From Prosthecobacter debontii (GTDB lineage Bacteria > Verrucomicrobiota > Verrucomicrobiia > Verrucomicrobiales > Verrucomicrobiaceae): a DNA stretch of 51,643 bases. The notes beneath the pieces are model-generated. The model was not told where the DNA came from. It made no database searches and worked only from the letters and a program-made list of their open reading frames with translations. The DNA lies in contig CAMBPS010000014.1 in the NCBI GenBank assembly GCA_945869675.1, positions 1 to 51,643 of the forward strand, read 5' to 3'. Each line of letters begins with the position of its first letter. Position 1 is the first letter of the stretch. Made by a program: the position numbers and the translations under genes. Positions 44,067-51,643 of the stretch are shown piece by piece.

Positions 44067-44417
44067 TCAGTGCACTCGTTTACGGCTGAGCATGATTTCG
44101 TTGCCTTCGGTATCCGTGCACATAGCTAGATGCGGAGGTTCACCGTTTTCCGGCTGAGGCTCACGAGTGAGTTGCCCGCCTGCAGTGACGATTTCCTGAG
44201 CCCCAGCGATCACATCGGGCACTTGAAAGCTCAGACCTGTCCAGGTGCGTTTGCCTTCTCCGCCACCGTGAATGCCGATGATTCCATCGCAAATGCAAAC
44301 TTCACTGATAACCTCGTTTTGTTTCAGGATGGTTCCACCAAAGACGGTGGTGTAAAATTGGATGGCGCGATCCATATCGGCGGCCCAGATGACATATTTC
44401 AAGCGTTCTACTTTCAT
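44067..44417 (-). CDS. VOC-superfamily (glyoxalase-like) protein
   Basis: A 116-residue single vicinal-oxygen-chelate domain. The ATG at 44417 is chosen because AAGAAGG, one of the few clear Shine-Dalgarno sequences in this window, stands 5 bp before it. An in-frame GTG at 44435 lies upstream of it. Marks: VIWAADMDRAIQFYTTVFG, WTGLSFQVPDV and CTDTEGNEIMLSR. The catalytic or binding role is unknown; relatives include glyoxalase, bleomycin-resistance and dioxygenase proteins. It lies 22 bp after the M20 peptidase. Confidence 0.86.
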   Translation of the reverse strand: MKVERLKYVIWAADMDRAIQFYTTVFGGTILKQNEVISEVCICDGIIGIHGGGEGKRTWTGLSFQVPDVIAGAQEIVTAGGQLTREPQPENGEPPHLAMCTDTEGNEIMLSRKRVH

Positions 44418-44439
44418 GAGGGCCTTCTTTGGCACAGTT

Positions 44440-45633
44440 CTAGACTTTGACCAGCGGACTTGATGACTGAATTTTACTAAAATGACTGAGTTGAGCGATG
44501 AAACGCTGAAAAAACGAGGCTCCGTCTAGCAGATCCTGAGTGGCAATGAACTCGTCCTTGGTATGTGCTTGGGCAATGCTGCCGGGACCAATGGCAATTG
44601 CTGGGGTGCCTGCAGCGGCGAGAAAGGCAGCATCACAAAACCAAGGTGCACCAGTGAGATCGGCTCCGCAGCGAATGAGCTGCTGAACAAAGGGATTCTC
44701 GGCATCGGTATTTAAAGGGTAGGTTTCAGGCATGGGCGAAATGGTGGCGCTAGGATCAATCTCATGAACAAAGTCGCCGAGAACTTTCAAGGCCCCACCA
44801 TGGTCATTGAGGCCGGGCGTCGTCCTTATGTCCACGCGAAGAGTGCAGTGGTCGGCAACGATGTTTGAGCGGGTGCCGCCACGGATCATCCCGAGATTGA
44901 TGCTGCTGGCCCCGAGCCATTTGTCGTCTCCGCCTAAAGTAGTGAGGTGTTTACGGAAGCCCGTATCGAGGGATTGAACAAGGGTGGCCATTTTGACAAT
45001 CGCATTCACCCCTCGCTCAGGGGTGGCTCCATGCACCGCGACGCCATGGGTGTGGATATCTGCCCAAAGGCAGCCTTTGTGCTTGAAGACGGTTTTCAAA
45101 GAAGTGGGTTCGCCAATAATCGCAAAGTCGTAAGGTCCGTAATGGGCGGCAAAGTGCTGAGAGCCAAGCTGAGCGCTTTCTTCAGACATGAACCCAGCGA
45201 AGTGGATCTCAACTGGCAATGCAGGGATGAGGCTGCGCATTTCATAGAGCGCCCAGAGCATCGCAGCCATCGGACCTTTGGTATCACTGGCTCCACGTCC
45301 CCAAAGGCAGCCGTCGCGAATGTCGCCGCTAAAGGGGTCGATGGTCATGCCACCAACACTGACGGTATCGGTGTGCGGCGCAAAGACGATGCGAGGCTTG
45401 TTTTGTCCGTCCGCAGTGGGCAGGGAGGGAAAGCGACCAATGACGTTGGGGCGATTTGGTTCGACTTCGTCAAGGGTGACTGCGGCACCACAGGCCTCTA
45501 GAAAAATTTTGATGTAGGCTGCGCAGGCTGCTTCTCCTGTATGGGGGGTGCCGGGATCACCATCAGGATTGACGGAGGGTATGCGTACGAGAGCCTGACA
45601 GAGTTCGATGACATTCGCGGGCAGAGAAGACAT
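44440..45633 (-). CDS. M20-family metallopeptidase (ArgE/DapE type)
   Basis: A 397-residue di-zinc amidohydrolase. Metal and catalytic residues: FAPHTDTV (His, Asp), WGRGASDTKG (bridging Asp), FMSEESAQLG (catalytic Glu and ligand), IIGEPTS (ligand) and the C-terminal His in AQAHTKDEF. The dimerisation domain contains KGCLWADIHTHGVAVHGATP. Relatives deacylate acetylornithine, succinyl-diaminopimelate or acyl amino acids; it cannot be narrowed further. Cytoplasmic, no signal peptide. It lies 46 bp behind an acyl-carrier-protein gene on the same strand. Confidence 0.9.
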   Translation of the reverse strand: MSSLPANVIELCQALVRIPSVNPDGDPGTPHTGEAACAAYIKIFLEACGAAVTLDEVEPNRPNVIGRFPSLPTADGQNKPRIVFAPHTDTVSVGGMTIDPFSGDIRDGCLWGRGASDTKGPMAAMLWALYEMRSLIPALPVEIHFAGFMSEESAQLGSQHFAAHYGPYDFAIIGEPTSLKTVFKHKGCLWADIHTHGVAVHGATPERGVNAIVKMATLVQSLDTGFRKHLTTLGGDDKWLGASSINLGMIRGGTRSNIVADHCTLRVDIRTTPGLNDHGGALKVLGDFVHEIDPSATISPMPETYPLNTDAENPFVQQLIRCGADLTGAPWFCDAAFLAAAGTPAIAIGPGSIAQAHTKDEFIATQDLLDGASFFQRFIAQLSHFSKIQSSSPLVKV

Positions 45634-45679
45634 GGCTCATGTAGCCACAGGGCAGACGGACGTGCAAGTTGATCGACGA

Positions 45680-45949
45680 TCAATGATCCGACACAGCCTG
45701 AAGCTGGCACAGCCAATCAGCGAGTCGTGACGGGGTTGAGAAATGGCTGCTGATGAGGTTGGCCGTGGGGATCGTCACGGCAAAGCGGATCTCTAGATGC
45801 AGTAGCAATTGCATGAGTGCCAAGGAATCGAGACCGAGAGTGAAGAGATTGCTATCCGCGTTGATCGTTTCATCAGTGCCGAGGATATCGTTCTCTAATA
45901 ACAGAGTGATGATGGATTCTGAGGTAGGAGTGGAGGCGGGCAACTGCAT
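45680..45949 (-). CDS. acyl carrier protein-like
   Basis: An 89-residue phosphopantetheine carrier. The start ATG at 45949 is preferred over an in-frame TTG at 45982. The carrier serine is S42 in TLGLDSLALMQLLL, and the surrounding helix pattern (ITLLLENDIL, IRFAVTIP) is typical. It is probably not the main fatty-acid ACP, because no fab gene is nearby and the sequence is not the highly conserved AcpP type. More likely a specialised carrier for a secondary pathway or amino-acid loading. It is followed by an M20 peptidase. Confidence 0.85.
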   Translation of the reverse strand: MQLPASTPTSESIITLLLENDILGTDETINADSNLFTLGLDSLALMQLLLHLEIRFAVTIPTANLISSHFSTPSRLADWLCQLQAVSDH

Positions 45950-46028
45950 GGGAGTAGCCACAAAGACATGGTTTGAGAGCAAATACCAGCCTTGTCAGTG
46001 GGCAAAGACTGCTTAATATCCAAGACTC

Positions 46029-46844
46029 ATGGATCGCAAATTCATTTTCGCCCTCGCCCTCTTGGTCTGTTTCTTCACTTGCATGCCGACAGAGATCAAT
46101 GCTCAGACAGCAGCACCGACAGGTTCTGTGCAGATGACCTCAGCACAAGCCGCAGTTACAGAAGAGATGCCTAGTGCGCTCACGTTAGACGGCTATGTGC
46201 AGAGGACTGGTGTTATGGCCTATCCCCTCATCATCCTTTCCATGATCACGGCTTTTTTCATTGTACTGTTTACCTTTACGGTGCGTCAGGGCACCGTCGT
46301 CAGTGATGCTTTCATGAACAGTGCTGATGCCTTGATTCGGAAACAGGATTACCTGGGTCTGCTGGCTGTGTGCAATCGGCGCAACGAATGCATTGCGCGC
46401 ATTACGGCCAAGACCTTGGACTTTGCTACGCGTAATCCGACAGCAAGTTTTGAAGAGGTTAAGGAAGTCACGGAAGCCGAGGGGAATCGCCAATCCAGCC
46501 TTCTGCTGGCGAGAATCGCTTATCTGGGGGATGTGGGTGCGGTGGCACCGATGCTGGGCCTGCTTGGCACGACCCTAGGGATGATTACGACTTTCCAAGA
46601 AATTGGTAAAACCCAGTATGCTGGCAGCAATCAACTGGGCATGGCCCAGGGCGTCTCGGAGGCTCTTCTTTGCACGGCTTCAGGACTAGTGATCGGCATC
46701 CCAGCGCTGATCTTTTATGCGATCTTCCGAGGCAAGGTGAATCGCCTGATCTCAGAGATGGAGTCAGCAACGACACACCTCATGGCACTGTTAGCCGTAC
46801 AATACAAACGGGCGGCCCGTGCTGCAGCAGGTCGAGGTGAGTGA
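46029..46844 (+). CDS. ExbB/TolQ/MotA-family proton channel
   Basis: A 271-residue inner-membrane protein. An N-terminal hydrophobic stretch (FIFALALLVCFFTCMPTEI) may be a signal or anchor. Three further membrane segments follow: the first near YPLIILSMITAFFIVLFTFTV, the second near LGDVGAVAPMLGLLGTTLGMI (the conserved family core) and the third near ASGLVIGIPALIFYAIFRG. The large cytoplasmic loop is present. Together with the next gene, ExbD, it forms the proton-driven energy unit of TonB- or Tol-like systems. The operon partner is a TPR protein, not TonB. Confidence 0.9.
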   Translation: MDRKFIFALALLVCFFTCMPTEINAQTAAPTGSVQMTSAQAAVTEEMPSALTLDGYVQRTGVMAYPLIILSMITAFFIVLFTFTVRQGTVVSDAFMNSADALIRKQDYLGLLAVCNRRNECIARITAKTLDFATRNPTASFEEVKEVTEAEGNRQSSLLLARIAYLGDVGAVAPMLGLLGTTLGMITTFQEIGKTQYAGSNQLGMAQGVSEALLCTASGLVIGIPALIFYAIFRGKVNRLISEMESATTHLMALLAVQYKRAARAAAGRGE

Positions 46845-46862
46845 TGATGAGCCTTCCTTAAC

Positions 46863-47297
46863 ATGAACTTTCGCAAACAACACTCCATCGAACCCTCTCC
46901 CATGCAGCTCGCGCCGCTGGTGGATATCTTGTTTCTGTTGGTGATCTTTTTTGCTGTGACCTCACATTATGCTAAAAATGAGCAGGTCATGGACATCAGT
47001 GTGCCAGCTGCGGATGAAGGCAAAGACAACGAATCTCGCAATGTCGGTGAGATCATCATCAACATTAAAACTCAGGGTGAGATCATCGTGAATGGAGCTC
47101 AACTCACTGAAGAAGAATTACTGTTGAAGCTCAAGAACATCGTGACCATCTTTAAAGACCAAGCCGTGATTTTGCGCGGAGACGAAGTGGTGGATTACAA
47201 ATATGTGATCGCTGTCCTGAATACCTGCCAAAAGGCGGGCATCTGGAACATTGCTTTTGCCACTCGCAAACCGGATGCTGGAGCCCCGAAAAAGTGA
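46863..47297 (+). CDS. ExbD/TolR-family protein
   Basis: A 144-residue inner-membrane protein with a short charged N-terminus, one membrane helix at about 17-38 containing the conserved proton-path aspartate (LAPLVDILFLLVIFFAVTSH), and a periplasmic beta domain (ILRGDEVVDYKYVIAVLNTC). It starts 18 bp after exbB and ends 6 bp before the TPR gene, so the three are one operon. Only one ExbD copy is present. Confidence 0.92.
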   Translation: MNFRKQHSIEPSPMQLAPLVDILFLLVIFFAVTSHYAKNEQVMDISVPAADEGKDNESRNVGEIIINIKTQGEIIVNGAQLTEEELLLKLKNIVTIFKDQAVILRGDEVVDYKYVIAVLNTCQKAGIWNIAFATRKPDAGAPKK

Positions 47298-47303
47298 AGA
47301 GAC

Positions 47304-49781
47304 ATGAGTTTTAGATCGATCCATTTGCCCATGTTTACCCGCCTGCTTTCCTTGGTGGCTCTCGGGCTCTTTTTCACACAATCTAGCACCGCCCAAGAGG
47401 CACCCCGCGCTGTGGCTGTTGAGGAAGAAGAGCCTTCCGTGCCTAAAGCTGTCCCCGTCGAGCCGGCTCTCCCTGCTGCACCTGTCAGCAATAAGCCAAA
47501 GGGCCCCGATGAGGATCTTTTCGACTACGCCAGCCTCGTCTATGAGCGTGGCGAATTCGTCTTAGCCTCCCAATCGTTAGGTCAGTATCTGCAAAATTAT
47601 CCATCCGGCAGACACGTGCCGCTGGCCCTCTTCCGCATCGGTGAATGTTACATGAATCAAAAGCAGATGAAGGTGGCTGAGACATACTACGAAGAAGTGG
47701 TGAATCGTTATCCTACAAGTGAAGGCGCGCCATCAGCGGCCTATCGTTTGGGTGCCCTGGCTTTCAATGACCAAGATTTTGATCGCTCGGCACGGTTCTT
47801 CACCTTCTGCGAAGCAAAGTCCACACGGCCTCAAGTGAAGTTGGCTGCTTCGTTTAACAAAGCGCGGGCATATCAAATGCTTGGTGACAACAAGCGCCAA
47901 CTCGCCGCTCTGAATGCGGTCGTCGCTGTGACGGGGGAAAATCCGTATCGAGAACCAGCCATGCTCAGTCTTGGCACCTTACTCTTGGCTGCGGACAAAA
48001 AAGCAGAAGCGTTGCCGATCTTCCTTGAATTGCTGAAAAACAGTAAGGACAACGCCACCCTTGCGGAGGCAGCGATCAAAGCCGCTGTTCTACACGCAGA
48101 AATGGGGAAGCCTGAAGAATCCGTCGCTCTTTTCGAGCGTGCTCTCAAATTGCCTGAAACCACGGTTGCTAATCGCGCCATCGCCCTTGTCGGTGTGGTG
48201 CAGTCTCTTTTTGCTAAAGGTGACTACGACGGCGTCATCAGTCACTACAATCAAAACGCCACGGTCCTGCCCGAAGGTGATACGCGACCCAAGATGCTGC
48301 TTATGGTCGGTAACGCTTATCGCATGAAAAAGAGCTACGCTCGTGCCGTCGAGGTCTATCTCATGGTGGAGCAGTCTCCGAATACCGATGCAGCCTTTGA
48401 GGCGGGCTACTGGAAACTTTATTGCTTTTATCTTCTCGATGACAAAGACCTCGCTGATTTTGCCACGGCCTTCATTCAAAAGAGTCTCCAGACTCATGCT
48501 GATCATGAGTTTCTTAATCTGGCGCGACTCATTCGTGCGGACTTCCATTACAACAAACAGCACTACGCGGATGCAGCGACGAGTTTCGGCGAAGTGAAGA
48601 TGGAAAAGTTACCAGCCAAGTTACAGCCCGGCACCCTGTTTAACAAAGGCTGGTCCCAGGCTGAGGCCCAGCGCCCTCAGGATGCGGTAGCTACCTTCAC
48701 GGAGTTCCTGAACACCTATCCCACTCATGAGCTCACGTCCAAAGCCCTGGCACGCCGTGGCTTAGCTTATCTTGAGACCACCGACCTCGCCAAAGCCGTG
48801 GATGACTTTCAGTCGATCATTAAAAATCACCCGAACTCGGAGGCTGTGGAGTTAGCGTATCTCCAACTCGGACTGATCGCCGCAGAGCAGCGTGATCCCA
48901 AGGCCACCATTGCTGCCTATGAAATCCTGGTGAAAAAATTCCCCAACAGTCCCGCCGCTGCCCAGGCATGGTTTGGCATCGGCCGTGCCAGTTACACCCT
49001 GCAACTTTGGGATAAAGCCGTCCAAGCCCTCGAAAAAGCCGTGGCGACAAACCGCAAGACCTATCTAGATCAGGCTAGCCTTATGATCATCCAGGCGCAG
49101 TATGTCCAGCAAAAGACGGAAGCTCTGCAAAAAGCCATCGACGATTACCGGAGAGTCAATCAAAACGCCGCTATCCCACCAACCGTGCTGACTTGGCTCG
49201 GCTTGAAGCTCTACGATCAAAAGCTTTTTCCGCGCTGTGCCCAATACCTGTCCTTGGCCTCCACACCTGATGCGCCTGAAAACACCGATCCTCGCGTGTG
49301 GAGTTATCTGGGCCTAGCCTTTCTGGAAACCAAAGATTACGAGAGCTGCGTCAAAGCCACGGACCATTACCTGAAAGCCACGCCTGAAAGCGCTGCTCGT
49401 GCCAGAGGCCTTGTAACGAAGGGCAGGGCACTTCTGGGTCTCAACCAATTTGAGGCTGCGGATGCGGTCGTCCAAGAAGGACTTGGCTTCGCCAAAGATG
49501 GCAAGCCTCAAGCTCTGTTGCTCATCCTACAAGGAGATGTTCTTAGCGCTATAGGTAACAAACTCGCCGCCGAAGGACAGGCCGATGCGGCTAAGGCTAG
49601 GCATGGCGAGGCTGCGGCCAAGTTCATGATCCCCAGCCAGTTCTTCGATGACGAGGAAGTTACGCCCGAAGCTTTGGACAAGGCCTCACAGGCCCTGCAA
49701 AAAGCAGGCCAATCTGACAAGGCCGCCGAATTTCAAAAACTCCTCAAGCAGAAATATCCGAGCTACTCATCCAAGCAGTAG
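47304..49781 (+). CDS. large secreted tetratricopeptide-repeat protein
   Basis: An 825-residue exported protein. The signal peptide is MFTRLLSLVALGLFFTQSSTAQ; a later start at the ATG of MFTRL (47331) is also possible. A Pro/Glu-rich linker follows, then more than a dozen TPR-like helical repeats through most of the length (LFRIGECYMNQKQMKVAETY, AYRLGALAFNDQDFDRSARF, AWFGIGRASYTLQLWDKAVQ). The repeat style resembles the periplasmic CpoB/YbgF proteins of Tol systems. It is the last gene of the exbB-exbD operon and probably acts as a periplasmic partner of the proton motor. Confidence 0.9.
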   Translation: MSFRSIHLPMFTRLLSLVALGLFFTQSSTAQEAPRAVAVEEEEPSVPKAVPVEPALPAAPVSNKPKGPDEDLFDYASLVYERGEFVLASQSLGQYLQNYPSGRHVPLALFRIGECYMNQKQMKVAETYYEEVVNRYPTSEGAPSAAYRLGALAFNDQDFDRSARFFTFCEAKSTRPQVKLAASFNKARAYQMLGDNKRQLAALNAVVAVTGENPYREPAMLSLGTLLLAADKKAEALPIFLELLKNSKDNATLAEAAIKAAVLHAEMGKPEESVALFERALKLPETTVANRAIALVGVVQSLFAKGDYDGVISHYNQNATVLPEGDTRPKMLLMVGNAYRMKKSYARAVEVYLMVEQSPNTDAAFEAGYWKLYCFYLLDDKDLADFATAFIQKSLQTHADHEFLNLARLIRADFHYNKQHYADAATSFGEVKMEKLPAKLQPGTLFNKGWSQAEAQRPQDAVATFTEFLNTYPTHELTSKALARRGLAYLETTDLAKAVDDFQSIIKNHPNSEAVELAYLQLGLIAAEQRDPKATIAAYEILVKKFPNSPAAAQAWFGIGRASYTLQLWDKAVQALEKAVATNRKTYLDQASLMIIQAQYVQQKTEALQKAIDDYRRVNQNAAIPPTVLTWLGLKLYDQKLFPRCAQYLSLASTPDAPENTDPRVWSYLGLAFLETKDYESCVKATDHYLKATPESAARARGLVTKGRALLGLNQFEAADAVVQEGLGFAKDGKPQALLLILQGDVLSAIGNKLAAEGQADAAKARHGEAAAKFMIPSQFFDDEEVTPEALDKASQALQKAGQSDKAAEFQKLLKQKYPSYSSKQ

Positions 49782-49836
49782 TCATCAAAAGAAGCCTTCA
49801 ACAATGAGGGCTTCAAGAAGGATCGTTAGCAGGACC

Positions 49837-50931
49837 TCATTTGCTCAGCACCTCACGCAGTTCTTCGATGCAACGTTGGTTCTGTGGCATCGTGCCGACA
49901 CTGATACGCACCCAATCGGGAAGTTTGTAGGATGCCATGGCGCGGACAATGATCCCTTTAGCCATCATATTTTTGAAGACAGCGTTGCCGTCACCTACTT
50001 GAACGAGAATAAAGTTGGCGTAGCTCGGAATGTAGGTCAGTCCCATCGCAGCAAATTGCTCCTGCAAATAAGCGCGGCCTTCATCCGTAATCGCCTTGGT
50101 CTTGTCCTGATGCTCCTGATCTAAGAGGCCTGCTAAAGCCCCAGCTTGGGCGATCGAATTGATGTTAAACGGCTGTCTCGTGCGTTGAAGAATGTCGATG
50201 AGTTCCTTGTTGGCAATGCCATAGCCAACTCGGGTGCCAGCCAATCCCTGAATCTTGGAGAATGTCCGCAGCACCACCACATTGCGACCCTGACGCACGT
50301 ATTTCAGGGTGTCAGGGGCCTGATCCAAAAACTCGTAGTAGGCCTCATCAAACACCACCACCACATGCGGCGGCACCTTGTCCATGAAGCGGTCAATGGC
50401 TTCCTGGGTCACCAGGGTGCCTGTTGGGTTATTTGGATTGGCGATGAAGATTTTTTTCGTGCGTGGCGTGATGGCGGCAGCCATGGCATCCAGATCGTGA
50501 ATGAAGCCAGGATCATCCACTTCGATGGTTTCCGCGCCAAAAACTTTGGCCATCAATTTATAGACCACGAAGGCGTGTTTTGCGGTGATGATGTTGTCGC
50601 CTGGTTGTAAAAACGCGTGACCAATAAACTCAATGATCTCATTGCTGCCGCAGCCAATGATGATATTGCCCATTTCTAAATCAATCTTTTCGGCCAACGC
50701 ATTCCGAAGTTTCCAAGACGCTCCATCAGGATAAATGTGCACATCTTTGACCGCATCACGCATGGCCTCGATAGCTTTTGGGCTTGGGCCGAGGGGGTTT
50801 TCGTTTGAGGCCATCTTGATGATGTTCTCTGGCTGCAATCCTAATTCACGCGCCACATCTTCGATGGGCTTTCCGGGTTCGTAGGCGACAAGGTCTTTCA
50901 GCTGTGGGTTGGCGTAGTTCCAGATGGACAT
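49837..50931 (-). CDS. hisC: histidinol-phosphate aminotransferase
   Basis: A 364-residue fold-type I PLP aminotransferase. Marks: MASNENPLGPSPKAIEAM, GCGSNEIIEFIGHAFLQPG, ANPNNPTGTLV, VVFDEAYYEFLD and the PLP lysine in RTFSKIQGLAGTRVGYG. This set is typical of HisC, which makes histidinol phosphate. Aromatic aminotransferases of the same family remain possible. No other his gene is in the window. The opening VAYEPGKPIEDVARELG is a family mark. Confidence 0.9.
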   Translation of the reverse strand: MSIWNYANPQLKDLVAYEPGKPIEDVARELGLQPENIIKMASNENPLGPSPKAIEAMRDAVKDVHIYPDGASWKLRNALAEKIDLEMGNIIIGCGSNEIIEFIGHAFLQPGDNIITAKHAFVVYKLMAKVFGAETIEVDDPGFIHDLDAMAAAITPRTKKIFIANPNNPTGTLVTQEAIDRFMDKVPPHVVVVFDEAYYEFLDQAPDTLKYVRQGRNVVVLRTFSKIQGLAGTRVGYGIANKELIDILQRTRQPFNINSIAQAGALAGLLDQEHQDKTKAITDEGRAYLQEQFAAMGLTYIPSYANFILVQVGDGNAVFKNMMAKGIIVRAMASYKLPDWVRISVGTMPQNQRCIEELREVLSK

Positions 50932-51148
50932 GGTGGGGAAGGATGAGAGCTTTTCTTCGTCTGGAATACGCCTTCTGGCAAGTGTTAGACGGCACAGAAA
51001 GGCATCTCATCACCGGCGACAAATCTTCCGAACTGTCCTTGCCATTTAAAAACGTAGATCAAATCCTTCGCCATCGGTCTCAAATTTCATCCATCAGGAA
51101 AACAAAAAGAGGAGGAAGGTGGCCCCTATGGCTGCGTTCTAATGAGTC

Positions 51149-51643
51149 ATGAAGCGCCTGCTCATCTTCCTTTCGTCTTTTCTCGTTGTTCAATCCTCTT
51201 TTTCGGCTCCGCCAAACATCCTTTACATCCTAGCCGATGACATGGGCTTCTCCGATGTCGGCTGCTATGGTGGCGAGATCGACACGCCGAATCTCGATGC
51301 GCTTGCCAAGGGCGGACTGCGCTTCACCCAGTTCTACAACACCGCTCGCTGCTGCCCCACTCGCGCGGCTTTGCTCACGGGCCTGTATCCCCATCAGGCG
51401 GGCATCGGCCACATGATGGAGGATCGGAAACTCGAAGGCTACACGGGGAACCTCAACAAAAACTGCGTCACTATCGCGGAGGCCCTCAAACCGGCAGGTT
51501 ACAAGAGCTACGTCGTCGGCAAGTGGCACGTCACCAACGTCACTCATCCGAAGAGCGATGCCGATAAGTTCAACTGGCCCCTCCAGCGTGGCTTCGATCG
51601 CTTCTACGGCACCATCCACGGCGCGGGTAGCTTCTTTGACCCC
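51149..51643 (+). CDS. secreted sulfatase, N-terminal part (cut by window end)
   Basis: The first 165 residues of a type I sulfatase. The signal peptide is MKRLLIFLSSFLVVQSSFSA. The metal-binding pair is D30-D31 (ILADDMGFSDVGCYG). The formylglycine motif is C68-C69-P70-T71-R72, followed by AALLTGLYPHQAGIGHM, and VGKWHVTNV follows. This CCPTR form differs from the CSASR of the other sulfatase in this window, so the two are not recent duplicates. The substrate is unknown. The gene continues past the last base. Confidence 0.92.
   Translation, partial: MKRLLIFLSSFLVVQSSFSAPPNILYILADDMGFSDVGCYGGEIDTPNLDALAKGGLRFTQFYNTARCCPTRAALLTGLYPHQAGIGHMMEDRKLEGYTGNLNKNCVTIAEALKPAGYKSYVVGKWHVTNVTHPKSDADKFNWPLQRGFDRFYGTIHGAGSFFDP

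Noticed and set aside
49791..49814. Hairpin GAAGCC/GGCTTC after the TPR gene as a terminator
   Set aside because: Only 6 bp of stem with a 12-nt loop and no T-run; too weak to list.

Overview
The window looks like chromosomal DNA from a Verrucomicrobiota member, most likely Verrucomicrobiaceae-like. This is inferred from gene families, not from a phylogeny. The hallmarks are a PSD1-type DUF1549/DUF1553 protein, a Tat-exported DUF1501 protein, two sulfatases, a Gfo/Idh/MocA oxidoreductase, a secreted acetyl-esterase-like hydrolase and a PQQ-type beta-propeller. Most start codons lack a Shine-Dalgarno sequence. Gene density is high, with many 3-4 bp overlaps, and there is one tRNA. I see no insertion sequence, CRISPR array, rRNA or prophage.

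Layout. 1-5 kb: cut PSD1 protein, sulfatase, cysS. 5-10 kb: secreted esterase, then a zinc-uptake pair (a ZnuD-like TonB receptor divergent from a ZnuA-like binding protein, with an inverted repeat between them), then an oxidoreductase. 10-13 kb: a secreted PD40/M28/PDZ fusion peptidase. 13.1-14.47 kb: an AT-rich gene desert with clustered TAACGA boxes. 14.5-17.2 kb: a malonate operon madL-madM-matB. 17.3 kb: a small DUF1232-like gene broken by a stop. 17.6-20.3 kb: a non-canonical ROK kinase and a Ppx/GppA-HD-like protein. 20.5-24.4 kb: a membrane protein, thrC, a DUF1003 gene broken by an in-frame TGA, tRNA-Gly(CCC), a small unknown and a methyltransferase. 24.5-32.4 kb: an ECF sigma factor with a probable membrane partner, a beta-hydroxyacid dehydrogenase, a MoxR ATPase, a phosphoesterase, a GlcF-like protein, two unknowns and a PQQ propeller. 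32.4-36.4 kb: glgX, a dihydrouridine synthase and pyrH. 36.6-42.5 kb: a zinc-ribbon membrane protein, the DUF1501 protein, tadA, and a three-gene radical SAM / Cys-rich / 2x[4Fe-4S] ferredoxin operon. 42.7-46 kb: metK, a VOC protein, an M20 peptidase and an acyl carrier protein. 46-51.6 kb: exbB-exbD-TPR operon, hisC and a cut sulfatase.

How the genes work together. Most loci are housekeeping genes. The clear modules are: zinc acquisition across both membranes; malonate import and activation to malonyl-CoA with no decarboxylase in the window; a proton-driven ExbBD unit with a large periplasmic TPR partner; and the radical SAM/ferredoxin operon, which has no function I can name and is the best candidate for an undescribed system. 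The strongest sequence oddities are the two single-stop-interrupted small membrane-protein genes, the ROK and Ppx-like proteins that lack family signature residues, and the TAACGA array.
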